From Mycolicibacterium frederiksbergense (GTDB lineage Bacteria > Actinomycetota > Actinomycetes > Mycobacteriales > Mycobacteriaceae), in contig NZ_CP038799.1 in NCBI RefSeq assembly GCF_012223425.1, positions 3,142,107 to 3,206,106 on the forward strand: DNA of 64,000 nt, in the 5' to 3' direction. This document shows positions 18,035-26,590 of this stretch, one piece after another. The position numbers were made by a program, and so were the translations under genes. The stretch's first letter is position 1, and each line of letters opens with the position of its first letter. Below the pieces are notes generated by a model. It was not told where the DNA came from. It did not search any database and saw nothing but the letters and a program-made list of their open reading frames with translations.

Positions 18035-19624
18035 ATGACTGCCACCCTCGCCCATCAGCTGACCGGACAGATGATCATCGCGGGATCGCCCGTCAGCGGA
18101 ACCGGTGCCGAGATCCGCGGATTCGACCCCGCCGCCGGTCAACCGCTCGAACCGGCCTACCGGCACGGCGACAGCGCCGATGTCGAGGCCGCCGCCGCCG
18201 CGGCCGCCGCCGCGTTCCCGGTCTACCGGGCCACCACGTCCGAGCAGCGCGCCCAGTTTCTGGAGGCCATCGCCGCGCGCATCGAAGCGGTCAAGGAAAC
18301 CCTGATCGCCCGCGCCGTCGCCGAGAGCGGTCTACCCCAGGCCCGCATCACCGGCGAGGTCGGGCGCACCACCGGCCAGCTCCGGCTGTTCGCCGAAGTG
18401 CTGCGCGAGGGCAGCTGGAACGGCGCCCGCATCGACAACGCACTGCCCGACCGTGCGCCGCTGCCCCGCCCCGACATCCGTCAGCGTTTCATCCCGCTCG
18501 GCCCGGTCGCCGTGTTCAGCGCCTCGAACTTCCCACTGGCGTTCTCCGTCGCCGGCGGTGACACCGCCTCGGCCCTGGCCGCCGGGTGCCCCGTGGTCGT
18601 CAAGGGTCACGACGCGCACCCCGGCACCTCCGAGATCGTGGCGCGCGCCATCACCGAGGCCGTCGCCGAGAGCGGGCTGCCCGCCGGGACGTTCTCGCTG
18701 CTGTTCGGCACCGGCCAGAAGCTGGGCATCGCGCTGGTCACCGATCCGCGGATCAAGGCCGTCGGCTTCACCGGATCCCGCACCGGCGGAACGGCTCTGG
18801 TAGCCGCGGCCGCGGCCCGCCCCGAACCCATCCCGGTCTACGCCGAGATGAGCTCGATCAACCCGGTGTTCCTGCTCGACGGGGCGCTGAGCACCCGCGG
18901 CGCCGAACTCGGCAAGGCGTTCATCGGCTCGCTCACCATGGGCTCGGGCCAGTTCTGCACCAACCCGGGCCTGGTCATCGCCGTCGACGGACCCGGCCTG
19001 GACGCCTTCGTCGCCGCAGCCAGGGAGGCCGTCTCGGCCGCCCCCGCCACCCCGATGCTCACGCCGAACATCGCCGGCAGCTACGCGTCCGGCGTGGAGT
19101 CGCTCGCGGCCGCCGCCGAGCTGGTCGCACGCGGCGTCGAAGGAAGTGAAACCTGCGGCCAAGCAGCACTTTTCACCACCGATGCGAAGAGCTTCCTGGC
19201 GTCGGAGGACCTGCAGGCCGAGGTGTTCGGGGCGTCGAGCCTGATCGTACGCTGCGCCGACGCGGCGGAGGTTGCCGTTGTCGCCCAGGGCATCGAGGGT
19301 CAGCTGACTGCGACCGTGCACGCCGATGACTCCGATGGCGACGCCGCACGAGAGTTGCTGCCGCTGCTCGAACTCAAGGCGGGCCGGATTCTGTTCAACG
19401 GCTGGCCGACCGGTGTCGAGGTGTGCCACGCCATGGTGCACGGTGGCCCGTTCCCGGCCACCTCGGATTCCCGGACCACCTCGGTCGGGGCCCGCGCCAT
19501 CGAGCGCTTCCTGCGTCCGGTCGCCTACCAGGACGTCCCGAAGGCCTTGCTGCCCAGCGCCATTGCCGACGGAAACCCCGAGCAGATCTGGCGTCGCATC
19601 GACGGCCGACTCTCCCAAGACTGA
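18035..19624 (+). CDS. 2,5-dioxovalerate (alpha-ketoglutarate semialdehyde) dehydrogenase
   Basis: A 529-residue NADP-type aldehyde dehydrogenase that oxidises alpha-ketoglutarate semialdehyde to 2-oxoglutarate, the last step of the non-phosphorylated glucarate pathway. The catalytic Cys is in GQFCTNPG (about residue 307). The general-base Glu is in YAEMSSINP (about 270). The cofactor-binding Lys lies in VVVKGHDAHPG (about 188). The first step-sharing gene, KdgD, starts 34 bp downstream. The ATG at 18035 is preferred to the in-frame ATG at 18008, because a promoter overlaps the latter and would put the transcript start at 18035. The assignment as the semialdehyde enzyme rests on sequence type and the neighbours. 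Confidence 0.88.
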   Translation: MTATLAHQLTGQMIIAGSPVSGTGAEIRGFDPAAGQPLEPAYRHGDSADVEAAAAAAAAAFPVYRATTSEQRAQFLEAIAARIEAVKETLIARAVAESGLPQARITGEVGRTTGQLRLFAEVLREGSWNGARIDNALPDRAPLPRPDIRQRFIPLGPVAVFSASNFPLAFSVAGGDTASALAAGCPVVVKGHDAHPGTSEIVARAITEAVAESGLPAGTFSLLFGTGQKLGIALVTDPRIKAVGFTGSRTGGTALVAAAAARPEPIPVYAEMSSINPVFLLDGALSTRGAELGKAFIGSLTMGSGQFCTNPGLVIAVDGPGLDAFVAAAREAVSAAPATPMLTPNIAGSYASGVESLAAAAELVARGVEGSETCGQAALFTTDAKSFLASEDLQAEVFGASSLIVRCADAAEVAVVAQGIEGQLTATVHADDSDGDAARELLPLLELKAGRILFNGWPTGVEVCHAMVHGGPFPATSDSRTTSVGARAIERFLRPVAYQDVPKALLPSAIADGNPEQIWRRIDGRLSQD

Positions 19625-19657
19625 CACACACCCACACCACACTCGAAAGGCCCGCCC

Positions 19658-20587
19658 ATGCGTCCGAACTTTGACGGCGTCCTGTTCTTTCCCGTCACGC
19701 CCTTCACCGAATCCGGTGCGGTCGATCTCGAAGCCCTGGCCGCCCACCTGACCAAGGGTCTGGAGGCCGGCCCCGGCGGGATCTTCATCGCCTGCGGCAC
19801 CGGCGAATTCCACGCCATCGACGAGGACGAGTTCCGCGATATCGTCACCACCGCGGTCAAGGTCGTCGCCGGCCGCGTCCCGGTGTACGCCGGTGCGGGT
19901 GGCTCGGTGGCCCAGGCCAAGCGCTTCGCCGTCACCGCGCAGGAAGCCGGCGCCGACGGCCTGCTGCTGCTGCCGCCCTACCTCGTCGAGGTACCGCAGC
20001 CCGGTCTTGTCGACTTCGTCGCCGCCGTCGCCGGGGCGACCGAACTGCCGGTCATCGTCTACAACCGCAACAACGCGAAGTTCACCGAGGCCTCCGCCGT
20101 CGCCGTCGCCAAGATCTCCAATGTCATCGGATTCAAGGACGGCACCGGCAATTTCGATCAGGTCGCGCGCATCGTGGCCGCGGTGAAGAGCGAGGTCGAC
20201 CCCGACTTCCTGTTCTTCAACGGTCTGCCCACCGCCGAGACCACCCAGCTCGCGTTCCGCGCCATCGGCGTGCCGCTGTACTCGTCGGCGACGTTCGCCT
20301 TCGCGCCCGACCTGGCGCTGGCGTTCTACAACTCGCTGGAATCCGGCAACACCGAGCTGACCAACGCGCTGCTCAACGCCTTCTTCATCCCGCTGGTGCA
20401 GCTACGCGACACCGTTCCCGGCTACGCCGTCTCGCTGGTCAAGGCCGGCGTGACGATGGAGGGTGTGCCTGCAGGTCCGGTGCGTCCGCCGCTGGTGATG
20501 CCGCACGCCGATGACCTGGCCCAGCTGAACTCGATCATCGCCGCCGGACGTGCGGTGCTGGCCGCCTCGTTGAGCGAGGCCCGCTGA
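19658..20587 (+). CDS. kdgD: 5-dehydro-4-deoxyglucarate dehydratase
   Basis: A 309-residue (beta/alpha)8 enzyme of the DapA/N-acetylneuraminate lyase family. It dehydrates and decarboxylates 5-keto-4-deoxy-D-glucarate to alpha-ketoglutarate semialdehyde. The Schiff-base Lys is in IGFKDGTGN (about residue 158-161), and the family Tyr is in VIVYNRNNAK (about 131-140), a signature that separates KdgD from DapA. The GTGEF segment near residue 47 replaces the DapA GTTGE. It lies between the semialdehyde dehydrogenase and a glucarate-dehydratase-like gene, giving three consecutive pathway steps. Confidence 0.92.
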   Translation: MRPNFDGVLFFPVTPFTESGAVDLEALAAHLTKGLEAGPGGIFIACGTGEFHAIDEDEFRDIVTTAVKVVAGRVPVYAGAGGSVAQAKRFAVTAQEAGADGLLLLPPYLVEVPQPGLVDFVAAVAGATELPVIVYNRNNAKFTEASAVAVAKISNVIGFKDGTGNFDQVARIVAAVKSEVDPDFLFFNGLPTAETTQLAFRAIGVPLYSSATFAFAPDLALAFYNSLESGNTELTNALLNAFFIPLVQLRDTVPGYAVSLVKAGVTMEGVPAGPVRPPLVMPHADDLAQLNSIIAAGRAVLAASLSEAR

Positions 20588-20589
20588 TC

Positions 20590-21849
20590 ATGGCGCCGAT
20601 CAGGATCACCGGAGCCCGCATCACCCCGGTCGCGTTCGTCGACCCGCCGTTGCTCAACACGGTCGGGGTGCACCAGCCCTACGCGCTGCGCGCGATCATC
20701 CAGCTGGATACCGATGCGGGCCTGGTGGGCCTCGGCGAGACCTACGCGGACACCCGCCATCTGGCCAGGCTGAACGCCGCAGCCGTGGCGATCACCGGTT
20801 TGGATGTGTTCGCGCTCAACGAGATCCGGTCCGCGATCGCCGTCCGGCTGGCCGGTGATGACGCCGCCGTCGGCACGGCGGGCATGATCACCACGGCCAG
20901 CGCGGTGGACCAGGTGTTCTCGCCCTTCGAGGTGGCCTGCCTCGATGTGCAGGGTCACACCCTGGGCCGGCCGGTATCGGATCTGCTCGGCGGCAAGGTC
21001 CGCGATGCGGTCCCGTTCAGCGCCTACCTGTTCTACAAATGGGCCGCCCACCCCGGCCGGGAGCCCGATCGCTTCGGCGAAGCCCTCGATCCGGCCGGCC
21101 TGGTGGCCCAGGCGCGGTGCATCATCGACGAATACGGTTTCACCGCAATCAAACTCAAGGGCGGGGTGTTCCCTCCCGAGGAGGAGATGGCGGCCATCGA
21201 GGCACTGGCCGAAGCATTCCCCGGCATGCCGCTGCGGCTGGATCCCAACGCCGCCTGGACCCCGCAGACCTCGGTGAAGGTGGCCTCCGGACTGGCAGGC
21301 ATCCTGCAGTATCTGGAGGATCCGACGCCGGGCCTGGACGGGATGGCCTCCGTGGCCAGTGAGTCGCCGCTTCCACTCGCCACCAACATGTGCGTCGTAG
21401 CGTTCGATCAGCTGGCACCCGCCGTGGCCAAGGGCTCGGTGAAAGTGGTTCTCTCCGATCATCATTACTGGGGCGGTCTGCAGCGATCCCGGCTGCTCGC
21501 CGGGATCTGCGAAACGTTCGGTCTCGGCCTGTCCATGCATTCCAACTCGCATCTGGGCATCAGCCTTGCCGCCATGGTGCACCTGGCCGGCGCGACACCG
21601 AATCTCAGCTACGCCTGTGATACGCACTGGCCGTGGAAGACCGAAGAGGTCGTCAAGGACGGTGCGCTGCGCTTCGTGGACGGCTCCGTCCCGGTGCCCA
21701 CCACGCCGGGCCTGGGCGTCGAGATCGACGAGGACTCGCTGGCCGCACTGCACGAGCAGTACCTGCGTTGTGGGATCCGGGATCGTGATGACACCGGTTA
21801 CATGCGGACCGTCGACCCGAGCTTCGAACTGGTCAGCCCACGCTGGTAG
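20590..21849 (+). CDS. Glucarate dehydratase-family enzyme (enolase superfamily)
   Basis: A 419-residue member of the GlucD branch of the enolase superfamily. The active site is complete. The KxK bases are IKLKGG (about residues 184-186). Metal ligands are in RLDPNAAW and YLEDP, with an ATNM segment. The His-Asp dyad is SDHHYWGG with SMHSNSHLG. It begins 2 bp after kdgD. It is shorter than and clearly different from the canonical GudD at 35121, so it may take a stereoisomer (galactarate, idarate) or a related acid sugar. The shared product 5-keto-4-deoxyglucarate would feed KdgD. The specificity is inferred from context only. Confidence 0.85.
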   Translation: MAPIRITGARITPVAFVDPPLLNTVGVHQPYALRAIIQLDTDAGLVGLGETYADTRHLARLNAAAVAITGLDVFALNEIRSAIAVRLAGDDAAVGTAGMITTASAVDQVFSPFEVACLDVQGHTLGRPVSDLLGGKVRDAVPFSAYLFYKWAAHPGREPDRFGEALDPAGLVAQARCIIDEYGFTAIKLKGGVFPPEEEMAAIEALAEAFPGMPLRLDPNAAWTPQTSVKVASGLAGILQYLEDPTPGLDGMASVASESPLPLATNMCVVAFDQLAPAVAKGSVKVVLSDHHYWGGLQRSRLLAGICETFGLGLSMHSNSHLGISLAAMVHLAGATPNLSYACDTHWPWKTEEVVKDGALRFVDGSVPVPTTPGLGVEIDEDSLAALHEQYLRCGIRDRDDTGYMRTVDPSFELVSPRW

Positions 21850-21860
21850 GCGCTGCACTT

Positions 21861-21890
21861 CTCCCGTCGCTTCGCTCACCCCGCTACGGT
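21861..21890. repeat. Dispersed GAGCGAAGCGAC repeat (minus orientation) and -10 box
   Basis: Read on the minus strand, 21877-21861 gives GAGCGAAGCGACGGGAG, a copy of the short element also seen at 33475, 41151, 52458 and 52494. Directly after it lies TACGGT (21885-21890), a -10 box 6 nt before the ATG of the nitroreductase gene. Confidence 0.55.
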
Positions 21891-21896
21891 GGGTGG

Positions 21897-22367
21897 ATGG
21901 AAGACCAGTCGGCAGTTGACGTCGCCCACCCACCGCAGTTGCTGCTCAACGCCGTCAACCGGGTGCTCAAGGTTGCCCTCAAGACCCCATTGGGCGGCTT
22001 CGTCGGCGATTTCATGCTGGTGGCCTTCACCGGTCGTAAGACCGGGAAGCGGTATGCGACGCCGGTGAGCGCGCATGCGCTCGACGGTGCCCTCTATGTC
22101 GTGCTGGAGGCGCAGTGGAAGTACAACTTCCGCGACGGCGCCGACGCGCAGGTGTCCTACCGCGGCAAGACCAGCACCATGCGCGGCGAACTCATCACCG
22201 AACCCGCCACCGTCGCCGGCATCGCCGACCAGATTGCCAGGTCCTACAGCCCGAAGAAGGCGCAACGGCAGATGGGGATGGCCTTCCGCGGCGGGGCGTA
22301 TCCCACCCTGGCCGAGTGGGAGGAATCCGTGCGTCGGATGAAGATCGCGGCCATCAAGCTCACGTGA
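21897..22367 (+). CDS. F420-dependent nitroreductase (Ddn) family protein
   Basis: A 156-residue split-barrel protein of the deazaflavin-dependent nitroreductase (DUF385/FDOR-A) family, which uses reduced coenzyme F420, the mycobacterial hydride carrier. The signature is seen as GDFMLVAFTGRKTGKRYATPV (about residues 38-58), followed by a basic FRDGADAQV segment. Substrates of this large family include quinones and nitroaromatics, and cannot be predicted here. The ATG is 6 nt after a TAnnnT -10 box (leaderless). Its end overlaps the convergent phoD gene by 8 bp. Confidence 0.85.
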   Translation: MEDQSAVDVAHPPQLLLNAVNRVLKVALKTPLGGFVGDFMLVAFTGRKTGKRYATPVSAHALDGALYVVLEAQWKYNFRDGADAQVSYRGKTSTMRGELITEPATVAGIADQIARSYSPKKAQRQMGMAFRGGAYPTLAEWEESVRRMKIAAIKLT

Positions 22368-23862
22368 GGACCGGGGCACGGTCGGCGATGACGAACGTCG
22401 CATCCGTGCGTGCCGGCGCATCGGGACGGGTGACGAACGGTAGCGTCCGGAAGTCGGCTCGCAGTTCGTCGGCCGTGATGCGGGTGCGGACGTAGCCCCG
22501 GCGGTTGCTGAAATATTTGATGTGCGGATTCTCCGGAAGGATCACGTCCACATCAGAGCGGGAGTCCGAACCGTCTCCGCCCGACGAGATCGATGTCGTC
22601 ACCAATTCCGTTGCCACCGGCCCTGACCGGGGATCGCTGATCTCCGCGGCCCAGTGCGAGTGCACATCGCCGGTCAGCACGACGGGGTTGCGCGCACCGG
22701 CCAGCCCGGCGGTGAGCCGGTCGCGGCCGGCTGCGTAACCGTCCCACGCGTCGGCGTTGACGCCGCGTCGCGGTCCCGCCACCACATCCAGTGGAGCGAA
22801 GAACACCTGCTGGCCCAGGATGTCCCAGCGGGCCCGCGAATCCCGCAGGCCGTCGAGCAGCCAGCGTTCCTGAGCGGGACCCGTCAGGGTGCGCCCCGCG
22901 GAGTCGAGCTCGGGACAGTCGGCGTCATACGCATCGCCGCAGGCCTGATCGGTCCGGTACTGACGGGTGTCGAGCATGTGAAAGGTCGCCAGCGCGCCCC
23001 ACTGCACGCGCCGGTAGAGCTGCATCGCGGCTCCCTGCGGCCGTGCCGGGGCCCGCAGCGGCATGTTCTCGTAGTAGGCCTGCATCGCCGCGGCGCGCCT
23101 CGCCGTGAAGCCCGGTTGCGGTTCCTCGGGCGTATCGGCGGCCCAGTTGTTGTCCAGTTCGTGGTCGTCGAACACCACCAGCCATGGTGCTGCGGCGTGT
23201 GCGGCCTGCAGATCGGGATCGGTCTTGTACTGCGCGAACCGCTGGCGGTAGTGGGCCAGCGTGACGGTTTCCGGTCCTATGTGTCTGCGCACACCGCCGT
23301 CACGGCCGGCGTACTCGTACTGGTAGTCACCCAGGTGCACCACGAGATCCGGGTGGTCCTCGGCGAGTCGTCGGTAGCCGGTGAACCAGCCCTGTTCATA
23401 GTTCGAGCACGACGCGACACACATCGTCAGGGGCGCCAGCGCGCCGGGCTCCGGTGCCGTGCGGGTCCGCCCGGTTGCCGACAGGTACCCACCGGTGCGA
23501 AACCGGTAGAAGTACTCGGTGCCCGGACGCAGGCCGGCGAGCTCGATGCGCACCGAGTGCGCCGATTCCGGTGCGGCCACCGCGATCCCGCGCTGTTCGA
23601 CACCGCGGAAGCGGTCGTCGGTGGCGATCTCCCACTCGAGATCGACCGTCCGCCAGGGCATTCCGCCGTGGCCGTCATCGGCCAGCGGGACCGGCGCCAG
23701 TCGCGTCCAGATCACCACGCCATCGGGGACGGGTTCACCGGAGGCCACCCCGAGGGTGAACGGGTCGCCGGGCAAACCGGGCCGGCCGAAGCCGACCAGC
23801 GGAACCGCCGCGACGGCCAGGGCCCCGCCGAGCAGCGCCCGGCGGCTGAGATTCGTCGACAC
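22360..23862 (-). CDS. phoD: Alkaline phosphatase D family protein, Tat-exported
   Basis: A 500-residue PhoD-type phosphomono/diesterase acting outside the membrane to release phosphate. The N terminus is a twin-arginine signal (SRRALLGGALAVAAVPLVG, residues 5-23). An N-terminal Ig-like domain (about 35-130) precedes the catalytic domain with CVASCSNY, LGDYQYEY, FDDHELDNNW and LTGDVHSHW, which hold the metal-binding Asp, Asn and His residues. It is a single gene between convergent neighbours. No PHO-box could be identified with confidence upstream. Confidence 0.92.
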   Translation of the reverse strand: MSTNLSRRALLGGALAVAAVPLVGFGRPGLPGDPFTLGVASGEPVPDGVVIWTRLAPVPLADDGHGGMPWRTVDLEWEIATDDRFRGVEQRGIAVAAPESAHSVRIELAGLRPGTEYFYRFRTGGYLSATGRTRTAPEPGALAPLTMCVASCSNYEQGWFTGYRRLAEDHPDLVVHLGDYQYEYAGRDGGVRRHIGPETVTLAHYRQRFAQYKTDPDLQAAHAAAPWLVVFDDHELDNNWAADTPEEPQPGFTARRAAAMQAYYENMPLRAPARPQGAAMQLYRRVQWGALATFHMLDTRQYRTDQACGDAYDADCPELDSAGRTLTGPAQERWLLDGLRDSRARWDILGQQVFFAPLDVVAGPRRGVNADAWDGYAAGRDRLTAGLAGARNPVVLTGDVHSHWAAEISDPRSGPVATELVTTSISSGGDGSDSRSDVDVILPENPHIKYFSNRRGYVRTRITADELRADFRTLPFVTRPDAPARTDATFVIADRAPVLT

Positions 23863-23923
23863 GCCGCAGTGTCAGATGCCGACCTTGCCCGCAGGTGACG
23901 CGCAGTCGTCCGGTGTCTCTCCG

Positions 23924-24568
23924 TCAGTCGTCATCTCGTGGTTGCCGTGCGGCCGGTGCGCGCACCGCCTCGAACAGTCGCACCAGCACCTCCACCAGGT
24001 GCTCGCGGTCGACCTCGACATCGCCGAGCAGCACCGCGCCGATGGTGCTGATGACGCCGCCGACCAGGAACTGCGAGACCAGACGCAGGTCGGTGGGTAG
24101 ATCGTCGGTGGGCAGGCTCGGGTCGCCACTGGATGCCGTGGATGCCAGCATGCCGGCGAACCGGCTGGATTCCTGCAGGCTGCGCCGGCCCAGCGCCGGC
24201 GATGCGGTGGCCTCCAGCACCAGGATCCGGCCCTTGCGTGGGTCAGCGAGAATCAGGTCGACCAGTTCGGCCAGCACCGCGCGGGTTCTCGCGAGGCCGT
24301 CATCGGGCGCTTCGGCCAGCGCAGTGACCGACCGGCGCGCGCTCTCCTCGACGACCATGTCGTAGACGGCCAGATGCAGCGCCTCGATGTCGGGGAAACT
24401 CTCGTAGAAGTAGCGTGCCGCAACCCCCGAGGCCTCGGTGACGCCGCGCACCGTGGTGCCCGCGATACCGCGGGTGCCCATCAGTTCCAGTCCGGCGGCG
24501 AGCAACCGGGCGCGTCGTTCGGCGATCCGGTCATCGGCGGTCTGCCCTCCATACCGCCGGGTGACCAT
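23924..24568 (-). CDS. TetR/AcrR family transcriptional regulator
   Basis: A 214-residue TetR regulator with HTH segment VRGVTEASGVAARYFYESF (about residues 42-60). The length and long C-terminal ligand domain fit repressors of oxidation or detoxification genes. I start it at the ATG at 24568 (MVTRRYGG); the upstream extension to 24619 has no regulator-like sequence and overlaps the presumed promoter. It is divergent from the MpaB-type oxygenase gene across 82 bp containing a palindrome, and is its probable regulator. Confidence 0.87.
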   Translation of the reverse strand: MVTRRYGGQTADDRIAERRARLLAAGLELMGTRGIAGTTVRGVTEASGVAARYFYESFPDIEALHLAVYDMVVEESARRSVTALAEAPDDGLARTRAVLAELVDLILADPRKGRILVLEATASPALGRRSLQESSRFAGMLASTASSGDPSLPTDDLPTDLRLVSQFLVGGVISTIGAVLLGDVEVDREHLVEVLVRLFEAVRAPAARQPRDDD

Positions 24569-24617
24569 CGAACCATCTTGACACAGCGCATATCGGGCTG
24601 GTTTCCTCAATCTGCAC

Positions 24618-24632
24618 ACAGGTGTTTCCTGT
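24618..24632. promoter_or_regulatory. Palindrome between tetR and the MpaB-type oxygenase gene
   Basis: ACAGG-TGTTT-CCTGT is a perfect 5-5-5 inverted repeat 18 bp before the ATG of the oxygenase gene. GTTTCCT occurs twice (24601 and 24624). A TTGACA (24579-24584) lies farther upstream. It is a likely TetR operator. Confidence 0.5.
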
Positions 24633-24650
24633 TTTGCGATGGGAGATCAG

Positions 24651-25610
24651 ATGACCGGCACCGCAATCGAAACGACCACGGCAGCTCCGAAGCCCTGGGA
24701 GCCCGGGCAGCCGCATCACGAGCTGGCCGCCGACGTGCGCTGGTGGATGGGGATGCCGTTGGCGTTCGGTTTGTTCGGGCGGCTGGCGCTCGACCAGGTG
24801 GCCTACCGCAAGGTCGCCGCCGCCGTCGATGCCAGTGGGCGCTTCGCCTCGAACTTCACCGACCGTGGGCTGAACAGCTATCTGTGGAACGGCCCGCTGG
24901 CCTTCGGCGATGACGCCGACCGCCACGCCGCCCAGGACCGGCTGAAGTCGAAACACGGGGCGGTTCGCGGTGTCGGCACAGGCGATTTCGAGGGCGAACG
25001 TTTCAGCGCGCTGGATCCCGCACTGTGGAAATGGGTCGGCACCACATCGCTGAACATCTTCTACGCCGGCTACGTCGCGGTCTACGGTAAGGACCTGACC
25101 GCCGAGCAACGCGAGGTCGTGTATCGAACTGTGTGCGCTATGGCCGATTTCGGGTTGCCGAGCACCGCATCCGATGTGCCGCCGACGGTGGCCGAGATGC
25201 AGGCCTACTACGACGAGATCGCGGCCACCGAACTGGCGGTCAATCCGTTCCTGCTCTGGGCCGCGGACCAGTTCGGCGCGCCGCCGGTGCCGACGTTGTT
25301 CGGCCCGCGCTGGCTGCACCGGGCCATCGCGCCGGCCTGGCGGTTGGCGGCCCCGGTCCTGGCCCGGCCGGCCCGTATCTGCGCGGAGTCGACCACCCAC
25401 CCGAAGATGATGGAATTGCTGGGCAGCGGCTGGAACTCGCGAAAGCAGCTCGAATTCGCCTGCTACCGGGCCGGCATCCGGGCTGCGCGGCGGTGGTTGC
25501 CGAAGTGGGCACTGCTGGAACCGATGGCCTACAACCGGTACCGCTATGAACAGTTGCGCGCCTTCCACCACAAATACGAGTTGGAGTCCTTCGCGCCGGC
25601 CGCGAGCTAG
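24651..25610 (+). CDS. Oxygenase MpaB family protein (DUF2236)
   Basis: A 319-residue protein of the DUF2236 family, which includes the fungal MpaB oxygenase and the heme-b latex-clearing rubber oxygenase Lcp. Family features are the VRWWMGMPLAFGLFGRLALDQV start (residues 22-43), the central AGYVAVYGKDL with TVCAMADFGLP, and the helical C-terminal part. Members oxidise hydrophobic substrates; the one here is unknown. The ATG at 24651 is chosen over 24639 because a GGGAGA ribosome site lies 4-9 nt before it. It is divergent from a TetR gene that probably controls it. Confidence 0.82.
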   Translation: MTGTAIETTTAAPKPWEPGQPHHELAADVRWWMGMPLAFGLFGRLALDQVAYRKVAAAVDASGRFASNFTDRGLNSYLWNGPLAFGDDADRHAAQDRLKSKHGAVRGVGTGDFEGERFSALDPALWKWVGTTSLNIFYAGYVAVYGKDLTAEQREVVYRTVCAMADFGLPSTASDVPPTVAEMQAYYDEIAATELAVNPFLLWAADQFGAPPVPTLFGPRWLHRAIAPAWRLAAPVLARPARICAESTTHPKMMELLGSGWNSRKQLEFACYRAGIRAARRWLPKWALLEPMAYNRYRYEQLRAFHHKYELESFAPAAS

Positions 25611-25663
25611 ACTGATGCACTGCTGACGTCCCGCATCGGTGCGGTGATACGAGGAGTGCATGG

Positions 25664-26590
25664 ATGTTCTCACTGGCCCGGCTGTCCTGTTTCATCGCCG
25701 TCGCCGAGGAACTGCATTTCGGCCGCGCCGCCGAGCGTCTGCACATGACCCAGCCCCCGCTGAGTCGCCAGATCCAGCAGCTGGAAACCGAACTCGGCGT
25801 GCAGCTCATCGACCGGACCACCCGCTCGGTGACCCTGACCCCGGCCGGAGTGGCCTTCCTGCCCGACGCGCGCCGCATCGTGGCGCTGGCCGAGAGCGCC
25901 GCGCTCACCGTGCGCCGGGTACCGGCGGGTGACCTGGGCACGGTGGTGGTCGGATTCACCGCGGCCTCTGCGCATGCGGTGCTGCCGCGCCTGCTCGAGC
26001 AGACGCGCAGCATCCTTCCGGATGTGAAACTCGAACTGCGCGAGATGGTTTCATCGGTGCAGATCGAGGCGCTGATGAGCGGCGAGATCGACCTCGGGAT
26101 GGCGCGGCCACCCTTGAAGCGGCCCGGCATCGTGTCCCGTCCGTTGCTGCACGAGCAGTTGGTGGCCGCGCTGCCCGCCGGGCACCCGCTCACCGAGCAG
26201 GCACGTCAGCTCACCCTCAACGATCTCGACGGCCAGGACTTTGTGATGTACTCGCCGGTGCAGGCGCGGTATTTCAACGAGCTCCTGATCAGCACGTTCA
26301 CCATCGCCGGCGCGACGCCGCGGTTCGTGCAGTTCGTCACCCAGGTGCACACCATGCTGGTGCTCGTGCGTTCCGGGATCGGGATCGCGCTGGTCCCGGC
26401 CTCGGCGGCGACGCTGCACCCCGAGGGGGTGGTGTTCCGGACCATCGGGGCGTTCCGGGAACGCCCGGTCGAACTCGACGCCGCGTGGCGCGGGGACAGC
26501 ACCAACCCGGCCCTGCTGAGGCTGCTGCGCGATGTGCTGCCGCCCCGCGAGTGGACGACAGATGACCTGGTGGAACAGGTGATCGTTTAG
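25664..26590 (+). CDS. LysR family transcriptional regulator
   Basis: A 308-residue LysR-type regulator. The winged HTH (FGRAAERLHMTQPPLSRQIQ, residues 19-38) is followed by a periplasmic-binding-like effector domain (about 92-300). Such proteins bind a small effector, often an organic acid, and activate nearby operons. It sits inside the sugar-acid island, converging with a 2-hydroxyacid dehydrogenase gene (4-bp overlap) and about 1.3 kb from the ABC importer. It is therefore a candidate regulator of uptake or catabolism. A GAGGAG ribosome site precedes the start. Confidence 0.9.
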   Translation: MFSLARLSCFIAVAEELHFGRAAERLHMTQPPLSRQIQQLETELGVQLIDRTTRSVTLTPAGVAFLPDARRIVALAESAALTVRRVPAGDLGTVVVGFTAASAHAVLPRLLEQTRSILPDVKLELREMVSSVQIEALMSGEIDLGMARPPLKRPGIVSRPLLHEQLVAALPAGHPLTEQARQLTLNDLDGQDFVMYSPVQARYFNELLISTFTIAGATPRFVQFVTQVHTMLVLVRSGIGIALVPASAATLHPEGVVFRTIGAFRERPVELDAAWRGDSTNPALLRLLRDVLPPREWTTDDLVEQVIV

